From Undibacterium sp. KW1 (GTDB lineage: Bacteria > Pseudomonadota > Gammaproteobacteria > Burkholderiales > Burkholderiaceae_D), in NCBI RefSeq assembly GCF_009937955.1, contig NZ_AP018439.1, forward strand, positions 1,674,001-1,738,000: DNA of 64,000 nucleotides. The letters run 5' to 3'. The notes beneath the pieces are model-generated. The model ran no database searches, was not told the DNA's origin, and worked only from the letters and a program-made list of their open reading frames with translations. Shown piece after piece: positions 26,175-35,917 of the stretch. Within the stretch, counting starts at the first letter, position 1; each line of letters starts with the position of its first letter. The position numbers were made by a program, and so were the translations under genes.

Positions 26175-26909
26175 ATGCTGGCACAATTGATAGACTTTAA
26201 ACCTGACGCAGAAAGTTCTACCCCCTTGTATCTGCAACTGGCGAACAAGCTTGCGAACGGCATACATAGCGGATTGTGGCAGCCTGACGAAGCCTTGCCC
26301 TCCGAGCGCATGCTGTCTGACACCCTGGAAATTTCACGCGTCACCGCACGCAAGGCCATAGACATGTTGTGCGAGCGTGGCATGCTGACGCGCAAACATG
26401 GTTCTGGCACGTATATCACGCCCAAGCTTGAACAACCGCTGTCACGCCTGACCAATTTCAGTGAAGAATTGCGCAACCGTGGTTTTGTTCCGGGTTCACG
26501 CTGGTTGTCACGTGAAACTGGTATCGCTTCACCAGAAGAGATTTTGTCACTGGGTTTGTCACCCAATACCGTGGTATCACGTTTGAAGCGTCTGCGTACC
26601 GCTGACAATGTCGTGATGGCGATAGAGAGCACGACCATTCCGGCAATCTACATGCCCAATCCAAAACTGGTCAATGACAGCCTGTACGGTTATCTGGAGT
26701 CACATAATCTGTCACCGACACGCGCCTTGCAGCATATACGCGCCGTCAATGCAACTGCCGAACAGGCGCGTCTGGCAGATATCAAGCAGGGCGCAGCCAT
26801 GTTGTTCATCACCCGTGTAGCCTATTTGCCAAATGGTGCAGCGATAGAACTGTCGCATTCTTATTGCCGTAGTGATTACTATGACTTTGTGGCGGAGTTG
26901 TTCAGATGA
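26175..26909 (+). CDS. nagQ: GntR/HutC-family regulator of amino-sugar use (NagQ/DasR-like)
   Basis: Transcriptional regulator, 244 residues. Winged-helix GntR DNA-binding domain (about 15-80: PLYLQLANKLANGIHSGLW, LPSERMLSDTLEISRVTARKAIDML, KHGSGTYI) and a UTRA effector domain (about 95-238). In related NagR/DasR/NagQ proteins the UTRA domain binds GlcNAc-6-phosphate or GlcN-6-phosphate, which releases DNA. Encoded between the kinase and nagA, it is the obvious candidate to bind the ATACC-N6-ATACC sites before the receptor, ton and nag operons. GAGAG lies upstream of the ATG; its stop overlaps the nagA start (ATGA). Confidence 0.87.
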   Translation: MLAQLIDFKPDAESSTPLYLQLANKLANGIHSGLWQPDEALPSERMLSDTLEISRVTARKAIDMLCERGMLTRKHGSGTYITPKLEQPLSRLTNFSEELRNRGFVPGSRWLSRETGIASPEEILSLGLSPNTVVSRLKRLRTADNVVMAIESTTIPAIYMPNPKLVNDSLYGYLESHNLSPTRALQHIRAVNATAEQARLADIKQGAAMLFITRVAYLPNGAAIELSHSYCRSDYYDFVAELFR

Positions 26910-28032
26910 GCTTGCCACAAAAAGTGCAGGGACAAATACTGACGCCCCGAGGCTGGGTGCGCGGCTCTCTGGTGTTCGATGAAAGAGTGCAGGCCATTAC
27001 AGCCGATGCTGATGTAGAGAATGCTGCTGATGCAGAATCCCTGCATTACATCTTGCCCGGCTTTGTCGATTTGCATGTACACGGTGCCGGTGGTAAAGAC
27101 ACCATGGAAGCTGGCGACGCCGTCGAAATCATTGCTCGCAAACATGCCAAACATGGCACTACCAGCATGCTGGCCACCACCATGACAGCACCGCTGTCTG
27201 ATCTGGAACTGGCCCTGAAGGCGATCAGGCCGCTGGTGGACAAACGCAGCAGTGGTTCTGCCCGCATACTCGGTGTGCATCTGGAAGGGCCGTATATCAA
27301 TCCCGGCAAGCTCGGTGCGCAACCAGATTTTGCTCACACCGGCTCACTCGAACAGGTGCGCCACCTCGATGCAATAGCACCGATACGCCTGATCACCGTG
27401 GCACCAGAAATGGATGGCCATCTGCAACTGGTGCGCGAGCTGACCGCCATAGGCATGCAGGTACAGATAGGCCATACCCTCGGTACTTACGAAGAAGGTA
27501 AGGCGGCACTGGAAAATGGTGCCACCGGTTTTACCCACTTGTACAACGCCATGTCGCGTCTTGATCATCGCGCGCCCGGCATGGTCGGTGCAGCACTCGC
27601 GCATGCGCAGTTTTCAGAAATTATTCCCGACTTGTTGCACGTCCACCCTGGCGCCATCAAGGCCGCCATGCGTGCGATTCCGCATCTGTATTGCGTCACT
27701 GATTCCACCGCAGCATCTGGCATGCCGGATGGGCAATATATGCTAGGCCGCCAGGTCGTGCATAAATGCCTGGGGGGGTGCGTCTTGAAGATGGCACGCT
27801 GGCAGGCAGCACACTGACCATGGATCAGGCCTTGCGCAATCTGGTCAGCATAGGCCTGGACCTGGAAGATGCATCGAAGCGTGTTTCTACCTACGCAGCC
27901 GATTATCTGGGACTGAATGAGCGTGGCCGCCTGCAGGCTGGCAGTTACGCAGACCTGGTTGTGCTGGACCGTCAGCTCAACCTCATCGCTGTTTATGTAG
28001 AAGGAGAAAAGATTGACCTCGCAGATGCTTAA
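26906..28032 (+). CDS. nagA: N-acetylglucosamine-6-phosphate deacetylase (frameshifted)
   Basis: Removes acetate from GlcNAc-6-phosphate. The first frame covers residues 1 to about 290 with GFVDLHVHGAGG, HLEGPYINPGKLGAQPD, FTHLYNAMSRLDHRAPG and VTDSTAASGMPDGQY. At the G7 run 27772-27778 the frame is lost and a false tail leads to a stop at 27817. The missing C-terminus (VRLEDGTLAGSTLTMDQALRNL to the end, including ADLVVLD) continues in the +2 frame to 28032. Eight G residues would restore one ~376-residue protein. This is either a sequencing error or a real, possibly phase-variable, mutation. The start overlaps the nagQ stop and the end overlaps the next start. Confidence 0.88.
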
Positions 28033-29035
28033 GGAAGCCAGTTCTTCCGCTGATTTTGTAGCAGAACAACTCAAACATGAAGGTGAGCGCTATGCCGAAC
28101 TTGGCGCATACTTGCGCGCCAAACCACCAACATCTGTCGTTACCGTTGCCCGTGGCAGTTCAGACCATGCGGCTAATTATGCCGCCTATCTGATTATGGC
28201 CAGGGTAGGGCGCATCGTCGCTTCTCTGCCCATGTCTCTGGTGACTTTGAACAAGGCACCACTGGCAGCAAAAGATGCGCTGGCGATTGCGATTTCACAA
28301 TCTGGCCAAAGCCCTGACGTGGTTGAGCCTATCCGCTATTTCCGCGAAGGTGGTGCTACTACCGTGGCCCTCGTCAACGACGCAGCATCGCCGCTGGCAC
28401 AAAGCGCAGAATGGACCATGCCATTGCATGCAGGTCCCGAACTGAGTGTGGCCGCGACCAAGAGCTTTATCACTTCACTGGTTGCAGGCGCACGCCTGGC
28501 AGGCCACTGGCAAAACGATGCAGAATTCTTGGCGGCGATAGAACAATTGCCAGAATCCCTGCACGCTGCCACCAAGCTTGACTGGTCACCTGCGATAGAA
28601 GTTTTACAGCCCGCATCACGCATCATGGTGGTGGGCCGTGGTATCAGCTTCCCGGTTGCGCTGGAGTCTGCGCTTAAATTCAAAGAGACTTCCGTCATCC
28701 AGGCAGAAGCATTCAGCGGTGCAGAAATCAAGCATGGCCCCATGGCCCTGATACATGATGGTTATCCATTATTGATATTCGCAACCCGTGGCCCTGCACA
28801 AGCTGGCCTGATTGCCCTGGCAGAAGAAATGCGTGGCCGTGGCGCAAATGTCTTGTTGGCAGCGCCAGAAGATGTCAAGGAACGCAACCTGACTTTACCA
28901 GTTGCGGCGACGCCTGATCTTGATCCTGTCGTTGCAATACAAGCCTTCTACATGATGGCAGCAAACCTGTCGATTGCCCGTGGACTGGACCCGGACAAGC
29001 CAAGGCACTTGAGCAAAGTCACCAAGACAAATTGA
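28013..29035 (+). CDS. SIS-domain glucosamine-6-phosphate deaminase (NagB-II type)
   Basis: Converts GlcN-6-phosphate to fructose-6-phosphate and ammonia; 340 residues with two SIS domains (about 35-165 and 190-325), like the isomerase half of GlmS. Motifs: VARGSSDHAANYAAYL, ISQSGQSPDVVEPIRYFR, ATKSFITSL and LKFKETSVIQAEAFSGAEI continuing into KHGPMALI. The glutaminase domain of GlmS is absent, which defines NagB-II/AgaS-type deaminases. The ribosome site decides the start: AAGGAG at 28001-28006 is ideally spaced for the TTG at 28013, whereas the first ATG is at 28025. The start overlaps the restored end of nagA by 20 bases. Confidence 0.9.
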   Translation: MTSQMLKEASSSADFVAEQLKHEGERYAELGAYLRAKPPTSVVTVARGSSDHAANYAAYLIMARVGRIVASLPMSLVTLNKAPLAAKDALAIAISQSGQSPDVVEPIRYFREGGATTVALVNDAASPLAQSAEWTMPLHAGPELSVAATKSFITSLVAGARLAGHWQNDAEFLAAIEQLPESLHAATKLDWSPAIEVLQPASRIMVVGRGISFPVALESALKFKETSVIQAEAFSGAEIKHGPMALIHDGYPLLIFATRGPAQAGLIALAEEMRGRGANVLLAAPEDVKERNLTLPVAATPDLDPVVAIQAFYMMAANLSIARGLDPDKPRHLSKVTKTN

Positions 29036-29117
29036 CATCGCTAAAGCAGCAGGCTATTTTTTAAAAACTTAAAAAATAGATACTGCCCCCAGTATTTTTA
29101 TTAATAGCAAGATTGGT

Positions 29118-30446
29118 ATGACTAAAATGCGAGATTGCTTAAAAATATTGGGGAGTATATCTAAAAGAGTGATTTTGGTAACGAAATTACGCTTGCTTTT
29201 CAGCGTACTGCTATTGAGTTTCGGCTTGCATGGCAATGCCTTTGCCGTCCAGAAAATCGAATTCTGGACCATGAGCCTCAAGCCAAAATTCATTCCCTAT
29301 TTCCAGGAACTCGTCAAAAATTATGAAGCCCAACATCCCGGCATCAAGCTCGAATGGGTAGATTTTCCCTGGGATATTCTGCAATTAAAACTGATCACCG
29401 CGATTGCTGCAGGTACGCCACCGGCACTGGTAAATCTGAGCGTGCCCTGGGCAGAAGAAATGGCGCGTGATGGTTTGCTTGAACCTGTCGATGCCTTGCT
29501 GGCAGCGCCAGGTGCAACCAATGACTACACCGATGCTGCATTGGCTGACTTGCGTTTCAATGGCAAGGTCTATGGCTTCCCGCATTACAGTAATGTTAAT
29601 GTCATCGCCTATAACCGCAAGATACTGGCAGCGGCAGGCATCTTCCAGGCACCACGCAGCATGGATGAATTGCTGACCCAGGCCGTCATGATCTCCCTCA
29701 AAACCGGCAAGCCCGGCTATGCACCAGCACTCGGCAAGATCGATGGTTTTTTCATGCAGCAGGGGCTGGATTTGATGCGTGATGGCAAGGCAGTCTTCAA
29801 TTCGCCAGCGCATGTGACCCTGGTCAAAAAATTGGCTGCCACTTACAAGGCGGGTGGTTTTTTAAAAGATAAATTATTTGCAGAAGATAATTTTCCTGCC
29901 GTGGTAGATGCCTATCTCGGTGGTCGCCTCGGCGTCATGGTTAGCGCACCAACTGCCATCAAACGCATACAAACAGATGCACCGGAAATTTATGCGCAAA
30001 CCGGTATCTTTCCTGTGCCGCCGGGTCCGACTGGGATTAACGACGGCGGCTGGATGTTTCATTTCGCCATACCCAAAGGCGTAAAGAAAAAAGATATCCC
30101 CGAAGTTGCCGCCTTCGCCCTTTACCTGACCAGTGATGCCAATCAACTGGCTTTTGCCAGCATGGCCGGTGTCATGCCCACGACCAAACAGGCGCTGGCA
30201 AATTCCTACTTCAAGAAAATATTACCCAATGCTGGCGCATCAGAGCAGGCTTTGGCAGTGGCCGCAAACTCCATGAATTCTGCCCGCAGCCTGTATGTCA
30301 GCGGCATAGACGATTATGATGAATTGCGCCGCTTCCTGGTCAAGGCTGTCGAAGCTGGCGTCACTGGTCGCCGTGATATACAAGAAGTGCTGGATGAGGC
30401 GGTAGCTATCTGGAACCGCAAGTTGCAAGGGGTGAAGTTGCCATGA
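29118..30446 (+). CDS. sugar ABC transporter substrate-binding protein (family 1)
   Basis: Periplasmic sugar-binding protein, 442 residues from the first ATG; a GTG at 29169 would give a shorter, more typical signal peptide (ending NAFA). The mature part starts VQKIEFWTMSL and shows the family 1 features LVKNYEAQHPGIKLEWVDFPW, AIAAGTPPALVNL, GLLEPVDALL, YGFPHYSNVNVIAYNRK and GRLGVMVSAPTAIKR. It belongs to the MalE/UgpB-like group serving oligosaccharide ABC importers. Within a nag operon, GlcNAc or chitobiose is the likely ligand. Its stop overlaps the first permease start (ATGA). Confidence 0.9.
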   Translation: MTKMRDCLKILGSISKRVILVTKLRLLFSVLLLSFGLHGNAFAVQKIEFWTMSLKPKFIPYFQELVKNYEAQHPGIKLEWVDFPWDILQLKLITAIAAGTPPALVNLSVPWAEEMARDGLLEPVDALLAAPGATNDYTDAALADLRFNGKVYGFPHYSNVNVIAYNRKILAAAGIFQAPRSMDELLTQAVMISLKTGKPGYAPALGKIDGFFMQQGLDLMRDGKAVFNSPAHVTLVKKLAATYKAGGFLKDKLFAEDNFPAVVDAYLGGRLGVMVSAPTAIKRIQTDAPEIYAQTGIFPVPPGPTGINDGGWMFHFAIPKGVKKKDIPEVAAFALYLTSDANQLAFASMAGVMPTTKQALANSYFKKILPNAGASEQALAVAANSMNSARSLYVSGIDDYDELRRFLVKAVEAGVTGRRDIQEVLDEAVAIWNRKLQGVKLP

Positions 30447-31336
30447 GTATGCCTGGCTCTCTATCCGCAGCCAACAAGCGGCGCAATCTGCTTGCCTATG
30501 CCTTTCTGGCTCCAGCTTTGTTGTTGCTGCTGATGTTCTCCTTCTGGCCTGTCATGTATGGCTCTTACCTGAGCTTTACAGATTTCAGCCTGATACGCGA
30601 AGTGCACTGGGTAGGTTTCGCCAATTATCGCGCCCTGTTTGCAAATGACATGTTTTTGACCGGGCTTAAAAACTCGCTACTGTTTTTGCTGGTCGTACCC
30701 TTCACGCAATTGGGGGCTATCTCGCTGGCAGTGTTGGTGAATAATCAATTGCCCGGCATACGCTGGTTTCGCGCTGCCTATTATGTGCCTGTGGTGACGA
30801 CAGTATCTGTAGTCGGCATCATGTGGGGCTTCATGTTTCATGAACAGGGCACGCTCAATTATGTGCTGCTGCAATTACATCTGATTGCCGCGCCACTGGG
30901 CTGGATGTCAGACGATGCACTCGCTCTGTTTGCCGTCATGTTCGTCTCTTTCTGGCGCGGCCTGGGTTGGTATATGGTGATGTACCTGGCTGCCTTGCAG
31001 TCACTGCCCGCCGAGATGCAGGAAGCAGCCATACTCGATGGTGCCAATCGCTGGCAGCGCTTCTGGCGCATCACCGTGCCAATGCTGAAGCCGACCATAC
31101 TGGTATGCAGCATCATGTCGGTACTGGCGGCATTGAAAGCCTATCAGGAAGTTGATGTGCTGACCCAGGGCGGCCCCATGAATTCCACCTTCACGGCGCT
31201 GTATTATGCTTATGACCAGGGTTTGAAGCACTTGAAACTGCCGCGCGGTTTGGCTGCGAGTTTCGTTGTCTCCCTCTGCTGCATGGCGATCGCCTTCATT
31301 TGCCTGCGCTGGCTTAAACCAGGGCACAGGGAATGA
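30443..31336 (+). CDS. sugar ABC transporter permease, MalF type
   Basis: Inner-membrane permease of 297 residues with about six spans. It starts with a cytoplasmic leader and LLAYAFLAPALLLLLMFSFWPVMYGSYLSF, typical of MalF/UgpA proteins, and carries the EAA loop MQEAAILDGANRWQRFWRIT followed by VPMLKPT (about 190-217). Start and stop overlap the neighbouring genes by four bases each (ATGA), so the binding protein and both permeases are translationally coupled. It should pair with the second permease and the downstream ATPase to import amino-sugar oligomers. Confidence 0.92.
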   Translation: MSMPGSLSAANKRRNLLAYAFLAPALLLLLMFSFWPVMYGSYLSFTDFSLIREVHWVGFANYRALFANDMFLTGLKNSLLFLLVVPFTQLGAISLAVLVNNQLPGIRWFRAAYYVPVVTTVSVVGIMWGFMFHEQGTLNYVLLQLHLIAAPLGWMSDDALALFAVMFVSFWRGLGWYMVMYLAALQSLPAEMQEAAILDGANRWQRFWRITVPMLKPTILVCSIMSVLAALKAYQEVDVLTQGGPMNSTFTALYYAYDQGLKHLKLPRGLAASFVVSLCCMAIAFICLRWLKPGHRE

Positions 31337-32160
31337 GCATGAACATCAAAAAAATCCTGCGCACGGCGTCACAATATGGCTTGTTAAGCCTGATTGCCAT
31401 CATCTGTATTTTTCCGTTCTGGTGGACGCTGGTGGTGGCGATTTCTACCGAGGGCAATCTGTTTGAATTTCCGCCCACTTTCTGGCCGCGTGGCATTTCA
31501 CTGGATAATTTTGTCGAGGCTTTCCGCGTCATCCCCATCATTGCTTTCTACAAAAATTCTTTGTTGATCACTTTGGCGACAGTGCTGGGCAAACTGGTCG
31601 TGTGCTCACTCGCTGCTTACCCCTTGTCACGCATGCAGTTCAGCGGAAGCAAGCTCATCATGGGTGTGATACTGGCGACCATGATCTTGCCGTCTGAAGT
31701 CAATTTCCTGGTCAACTTCATTACCATGACCAAGATATCTCTGGTCAATACTTATACCGCCGTAGTCTTGCCAAATATCGTCACGGCAGTGTCGATACTC
31801 TTGCTGAAGCAGGCTTTTGATGAAGTGCCGCAAGACCTGCTGGACGCTGCAAGGGTAGACGGTGCCAGTGAATGGATTATTTTTTACCGAATTGTCTTGC
31901 CATTGATTACACCGTGGCTGGCAACGGTGGGCATCCTGACTGCGGTGGAGGCATGGAATGAATACATCTGGCCATCGATAGTCATCAGCAAGCCAGCAGA
32001 TTTTCCCTTGTCCGCCGGTGTGCTGTATTTGCGTGGCACTTATGGCAGCAGCACCCGCGTGATTGCGGCAGGAACCATTTTGACAGTTGCACCTATATTG
32101 GTCGCCTTTTTATTTACCCAGCGCTTTTTTATGCGCGGCATGGATGGAGCAGTTAAATGA
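31333..32160 (+). CDS. sugar ABC transporter permease, MalG type
   Basis: Second inner-membrane permease, 275 residues with about six spans. It has the FPFWWTLVVAISTEGNLFEFPPTFWP entry region of MalG/UgpE proteins, SLAAYPLSRMQFSG, and the EAA loop VPQDLLDAARVDGASEWIIF followed by YRIVLPLITPWLA (about 170-202). It ends with the usual LFTQRFFMRGMDGAVK tail. Both ends overlap neighbours by ATGA. It forms the membrane channel together with the MalF-type permease. Confidence 0.92.
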   Translation: MSMNIKKILRTASQYGLLSLIAIICIFPFWWTLVVAISTEGNLFEFPPTFWPRGISLDNFVEAFRVIPIIAFYKNSLLITLATVLGKLVVCSLAAYPLSRMQFSGSKLIMGVILATMILPSEVNFLVNFITMTKISLVNTYTAVVLPNIVTAVSILLLKQAFDEVPQDLLDAARVDGASEWIIFYRIVLPLITPWLATVGILTAVEAWNEYIWPSIVISKPADFPLSAGVLYLRGTYGSSTRVIAAGTILTVAPILVAFLFTQRFFMRGMDGAVK

Positions 32161-33711
32161 CGCAAGACAATACGCAAGACAATAAGCAAGATAATAATGC
32201 GCAACAAACCCTGACACGCGAAGAAGCACGCCGCCTGGCTGGGCAACTGGTGATGATACGCATGCCCATCACTAGCCTGGATGAGACATCGGCACAATTT
32301 TTAAAAGACAATCATATCCGTGGCATTTGCCTGTTCAGGCAAAACATGGTTGACGAAATCCAGCTGAAAAAACTGACGGCTGATCTGCGCCTTATCTTGG
32401 GGGAGGGGCGCTGATTGGCATCGATCAGGAAGGGGGCGCAGTCGTGCGTTCCACCTGGGTACCGCAGCCCCCGGCGGCAATGTCGCTGGGGCCAGCGATG
32501 ATCCTGAGCTATGCCGCCAGGTGGGCGCTGCTGTTGCGCGCGGTGTCAAGGCCCTGGGCTTCAACTGGAACTTTGCGCCCGTGCTGGATCTGAATAACAA
32601 TGTCGATAATCCCGTCATTTCTGAACGCTCGTTTGGCTCTGATCCCAAGCGCGCCAGCGAGTTGGCACTGGCCTGGATGGATGGCAGCCTGGCTGAAGGT
32701 GTGGCTTGTTGCGTCAAGCATTTCCCCGGTCATGGCGACACCAATGTCGATTCCCACCGCGACCTGCCCACCGTGAACAAGAGCCTGGCAGAATTGCAGG
32801 CGCTGGAACTCGCACCGTTCCAGACCGCAGTCAGCCGCAATGCGCCAGCGATGATGACGGCGCATATCGTCTATCCCGCACTGGATGCAGAAAACCCGGC
32901 TACCATGTCCAAACCTATATTGACTGGCCTGCTGCGCGATCAATGGAATTACCAGGGCGTAGTCATTACAGACGGCATGGACATGCATGCCATAGCAGGG
33001 CGCTATGGCGTAGGTAATGCCGCAGTGCGTGCCTTGCTGGCCGGTGCCGACATGGTCATGGCGCTAGGCACCACAGAGACGCAACTGGAAACCCTGAATG
33101 CCCTGACCGAAGTGATTTTGTCCGGTCAGATATCTCTGGCAGAAGTACAGCAAAAACTGCAACGCATGGCCGATCTGACCAAGACCTATCCCTGTATAGA
33201 TACAGCCTACCAGACCGACATCGCAGACCGCATCCTCATGTCCAGCGCCTGGAAGCGCGGCCTGACTACCCAGGGCAATGCACAACCGCCCGTCAGAGGC
33301 AGCAAGCTGCGCCTCGTCATCAGCGCCGACGTTGTCAGTGATGGTGTTTCGGAAGCTGGCATACCTGCCGCAAAAGTCAGCGCCATGCTGGCGAGTTTGT
33401 ATGATGTAGAGACGGTCACCTTTGCCAATGCTGACAGCTTTGACTGGTGTGCCATACCAGATGATGGCCGCTTCGTCGTGCTGGCATCTACTGTGCGCAT
33501 ACGCTATAGCAAACAGGTACGCGATACCTGGAAACCAGACCTGCACCTGGTCTTGTGGAACCCGTTTCAAATGCTGGACATTCAGGCCCCCGCATTGATT
33601 ACCTACGGCTTTGCTCCGCCAGCGATAGATGCTGCACGTGCGTGGTTTGCCGAAGAAGTGGTCGCCAGCGGCCAGATACCGGTTGCGGGTTTCTCCACTC
33701 CAGCTGCATAA
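32157..33711 (+). CDS. nagZ: glycoside hydrolase family 3 beta-N-acetylhexosaminidase (two frameshifts)
   Basis: NagZ-like enzyme that cleaves terminal beta-GlcNAc. The reading frame is split in three: bases 32157-32414, a short middle part (ALIGIDQEGGAVVR...PPAAMSLG), and 32521-33711 with its real upstream part beginning GASDDPELCRQV. A missing G in GGGGCG near 32411 and one in CTGGGGCC near 32500 explain both breaks. The active-site motif KHFPGHGDTNVDSHRDLP (catalytic Asp-His pair) and the nucleophile region VVITDGMDMHAI are intact. There is no signal peptide, so it acts on imported chitobiose-like fragments or muropeptides. The start overlaps the permease stop. Confidence 0.87.
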
Positions 33712-33723
33712 GGAACACAAGGA

Positions 33724-34824
33724 ATGGCCGAAGTCAGACTGCAGCAGATCAGCAAATCCTATGGCAATAACCAGGTTTTGCAAGGCATAGACCTGCATGT
33801 GCGCAATGGTGAATTCATGGTTTTTGTCGGCCCCTCAGGCTGCGGCAAATCCACGCTCTTGCGCATGATTGCCGGTCTGGAAGATATCAGCGCCGGTGAG
33901 CTGCATATAGACAATCAACTGGCGAACGATATCCCGCCCGCCAAACGCGGCCTGGCCATGGTGTTCCAGTCATATGCGCTGTACCCGCACATGACAGTGT
34001 ATGAAAACATGGCCTTCAGCCTTAGCCTCACCAGCATGAGCAAGGCAGAGATAGATAGAGCCGTACAACACGCTGCCAGCATCCTGCAAATGACACACCT
34101 GCTGCAGCGTAAGCCGCGTGACCTGTCCGGCGGCCAGCGCCAGCGCGTCGCCATAGGCCGCGCCATCGTGCGCAAGCCCGGCCTGTTTCTGTTTGATGAA
34201 CCGCTATCCAATCTCGACGCCAGCCTGCGCGTACAAATGCGCATAGAACTCAGCAAACTGCACAGAGAACTCGCCGCTACCATGATCTACGTGACGCACG
34301 ACCAGGTAGAAGCCATGACCCTGGGCCAGCGCATAGCCGTATTCAACGGCGGCAAGATAGAACAAATAGGTGCACCGCTGGAACTCTACGACAAACCCGC
34401 CAACCTCTTCGTCGCAGGCTTCCTCGGCTCACCGAAGATGAACATCGTCAAGGCAAAGGTATTGCGCAATCTGGGTAATGAGGTAGAACTGCAACTGGCA
34501 GCAGGCACGCATATCAATATCCAGCTTGATGGTAGCAATTTACAGACAGGCGACGAAGTCAGCCTCGGCATCAGGGCAGAGCACATCCTGCTGGCGTCAC
34601 AAGCTACGGAGCACAGCAACCAGCTCGAAGTTTGTATCAGTTTTGTTGAACATCTGGGCGATGCTGCGATAGTCTATGCGACGCTGGCGGGTGAAGAGAA
34701 TCTATTCGCTATCAAGCTGCCAGCGGATACTTCAGACCTATATGCGGGTGCTGATCTTTGTATACAACTGCCGGGGCATAGGTGTCATGTGTTTGATGCT
34801 AGTGGTGAAGCGTTACGCAATTAA
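33724..34824 (+). CDS. sugar ABC transporter ATP-binding protein (MalK/UgpC type)
   Basis: Cytoplasmic ATPase of a carbohydrate importer, 366 residues. Walker A GPSGCGKSTLL (about 37-47), Q-loop FQSYALYPHMTVYENM, signature LSGGQRQRVAIGRAI, Walker B LFLFDEPLSNLDASLRVQ and the switch His in YVTHDQVEAMTLG are all intact. A C-terminal TOBE/MalK-like regulatory region (about 240-366) follows. It begins 12 bp after the GH3 stop and closes the operon, so it should energise the two permeases encoded upstream. Confidence 0.95.
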   Translation: MAEVRLQQISKSYGNNQVLQGIDLHVRNGEFMVFVGPSGCGKSTLLRMIAGLEDISAGELHIDNQLANDIPPAKRGLAMVFQSYALYPHMTVYENMAFSLSLTSMSKAEIDRAVQHAASILQMTHLLQRKPRDLSGGQRQRVAIGRAIVRKPGLFLFDEPLSNLDASLRVQMRIELSKLHRELAATMIYVTHDQVEAMTLGQRIAVFNGGKIEQIGAPLELYDKPANLFVAGFLGSPKMNIVKAKVLRNLGNEVELQLAAGTHINIQLDGSNLQTGDEVSLGIRAEHILLASQATEHSNQLEVCISFVEHLGDAAIVYATLAGEENLFAIKLPADTSDLYAGADLCIQLPGHRCHVFDASGEALRN

Positions 34825-34940
34825 TGTTGATGATCTGATTTATTGCTTGGACAACCAAGTAGATTTTTTTAACTCATTTATGGGTTTTATGATTATTTAC
34901 TTTGGTGAAGACAGTGTTGTCTGATGATCCAAGTATGTTT

Positions 34941-35384
34941 TTACGCAGTATTATCCAATATTTGTGCGCAAATTGAATGCCAAACATTTGCATCTAAAGC
35001 GATAGCGCTTGCCCAATTTATGCTGCCGACAAAAGCTGGATGAGGTGCAAATCCATAAAATTGATCTGCGCCGCGCTCTATCCCTTTTTCTTTCAAAAGA
35101 CAGATACCTTCTGTGAGAAGATTTACTTCCTGCCATTCTGGAGAATTCATCATCGCACGAAAATCATTCATGTTAGGAGCAATGGTGTGGATTCCTCCTT
35201 CCAGCACGTCCAGGTGTTCGATATGACCATTTTCTCTTTCGAAATACAGATCACCAAAAGCTGAGCAGCCCAAGGGACGAACTTTGCCAGTTAAAGTCTT
35301 GGGCCAATTCGCGGATAGCGTTTGAATATCTAGTGCTGATGCATCGATAAAAATATCTGGCCAGGTAAGCGTAGTTATAGTCAT
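34941..35384 (-). CDS. DUF1851 (Tdi1-like immunity fold) domain protein
   Basis: 147 residues, cytoplasmic. The pattern KVRPLGCSAFGDLYFERENGHIEHLDVLEG, a central EWQEVNLLTEGICLLKEKG helix and the C-terminal DQFYGFAPHPAFVG segment match the DUF1851 family, whose best-known member is the type VI immunity protein Tdi1. No toxin or type VI gene is adjacent, so it may be an orphan immunity gene or have another role. It is the first accessory gene after the nag operon, with which it converges. Confidence 0.7.
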   Translation of the reverse strand: MTITTLTWPDIFIDASALDIQTLSANWPKTLTGKVRPLGCSAFGDLYFERENGHIEHLDVLEGGIHTIAPNMNDFRAMMNSPEWQEVNLLTEGICLLKEKGIERGADQFYGFAPHPAFVGSINWASAIALDANVWHSICAQILDNTA

Positions 35385-35453
35385 TAAGTTTGAGGGCGGG
35401 AGTCAGCACTATGAACATGATGGTCATACTCATGTTCAATAGAGCGAGGTAAA

Positions 35454-35669
35454 TTATTTTTTGTCAGCAGCCAGGGCATAAGCAACGATCGCATTGGCAT
35501 GACCATGCCCCATTTCGTGTTCAGTCTTGAGCTTGCTCACGATTTCCATGTGCTTTAAGCCTTTGTTATGCTGAATTAGGTCCACCCAGTGCTGTATGGG
35601 CTTGCCATATTTCTTTTCTATTGATGGGAAATACGAGGCAGGGCCTTTGACTTTTTCTTCAGCAGACAT
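35454..35669 (-). CDS. DUF4287 domain-containing small protein
   Basis: 71 residues, helical and rich in Lys/His. The segment YFPSIEKKYGKPIQHWVDLI, followed by HMEIVSKLKTEHEMGHGHANAIVAYAL, is characteristic of DUF4287, a family of small cytoplasmic proteins of unknown function. A GAGAA ribosome site precedes the ATG. Between its start and the next plus-strand gene, about 250 bp hold no recognisable feature. Confidence 0.85.
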   Translation of the reverse strand: MSAEEKVKGPASYFPSIEKKYGKPIQHWVDLIQHNKGLKHMEIVSKLKTEHEMGHGHANAIVAYALAADKK

Positions 35670-35917
35670 GGTGTATTCTCTTTCTCAGAGTGTTTTAAAG
35701 TGAAGAGCAACTTCAACCACAATTAAGCATGCAGGCGCAGATTTCTTAAGCCTGAATTTGCATCATGCCAAGAATTAGCTTAATCTTATCGCAACTTTAG
35801 GTGGTTTACGATATTTCGATGGAATTGTTTGAATGATAGGGATGAACATATTCGCTGACAAAGAATATCGTCAAGCTAGAGTATTCTTAAACTCCTATTT
35901 GAGCGACTGAAATCATT

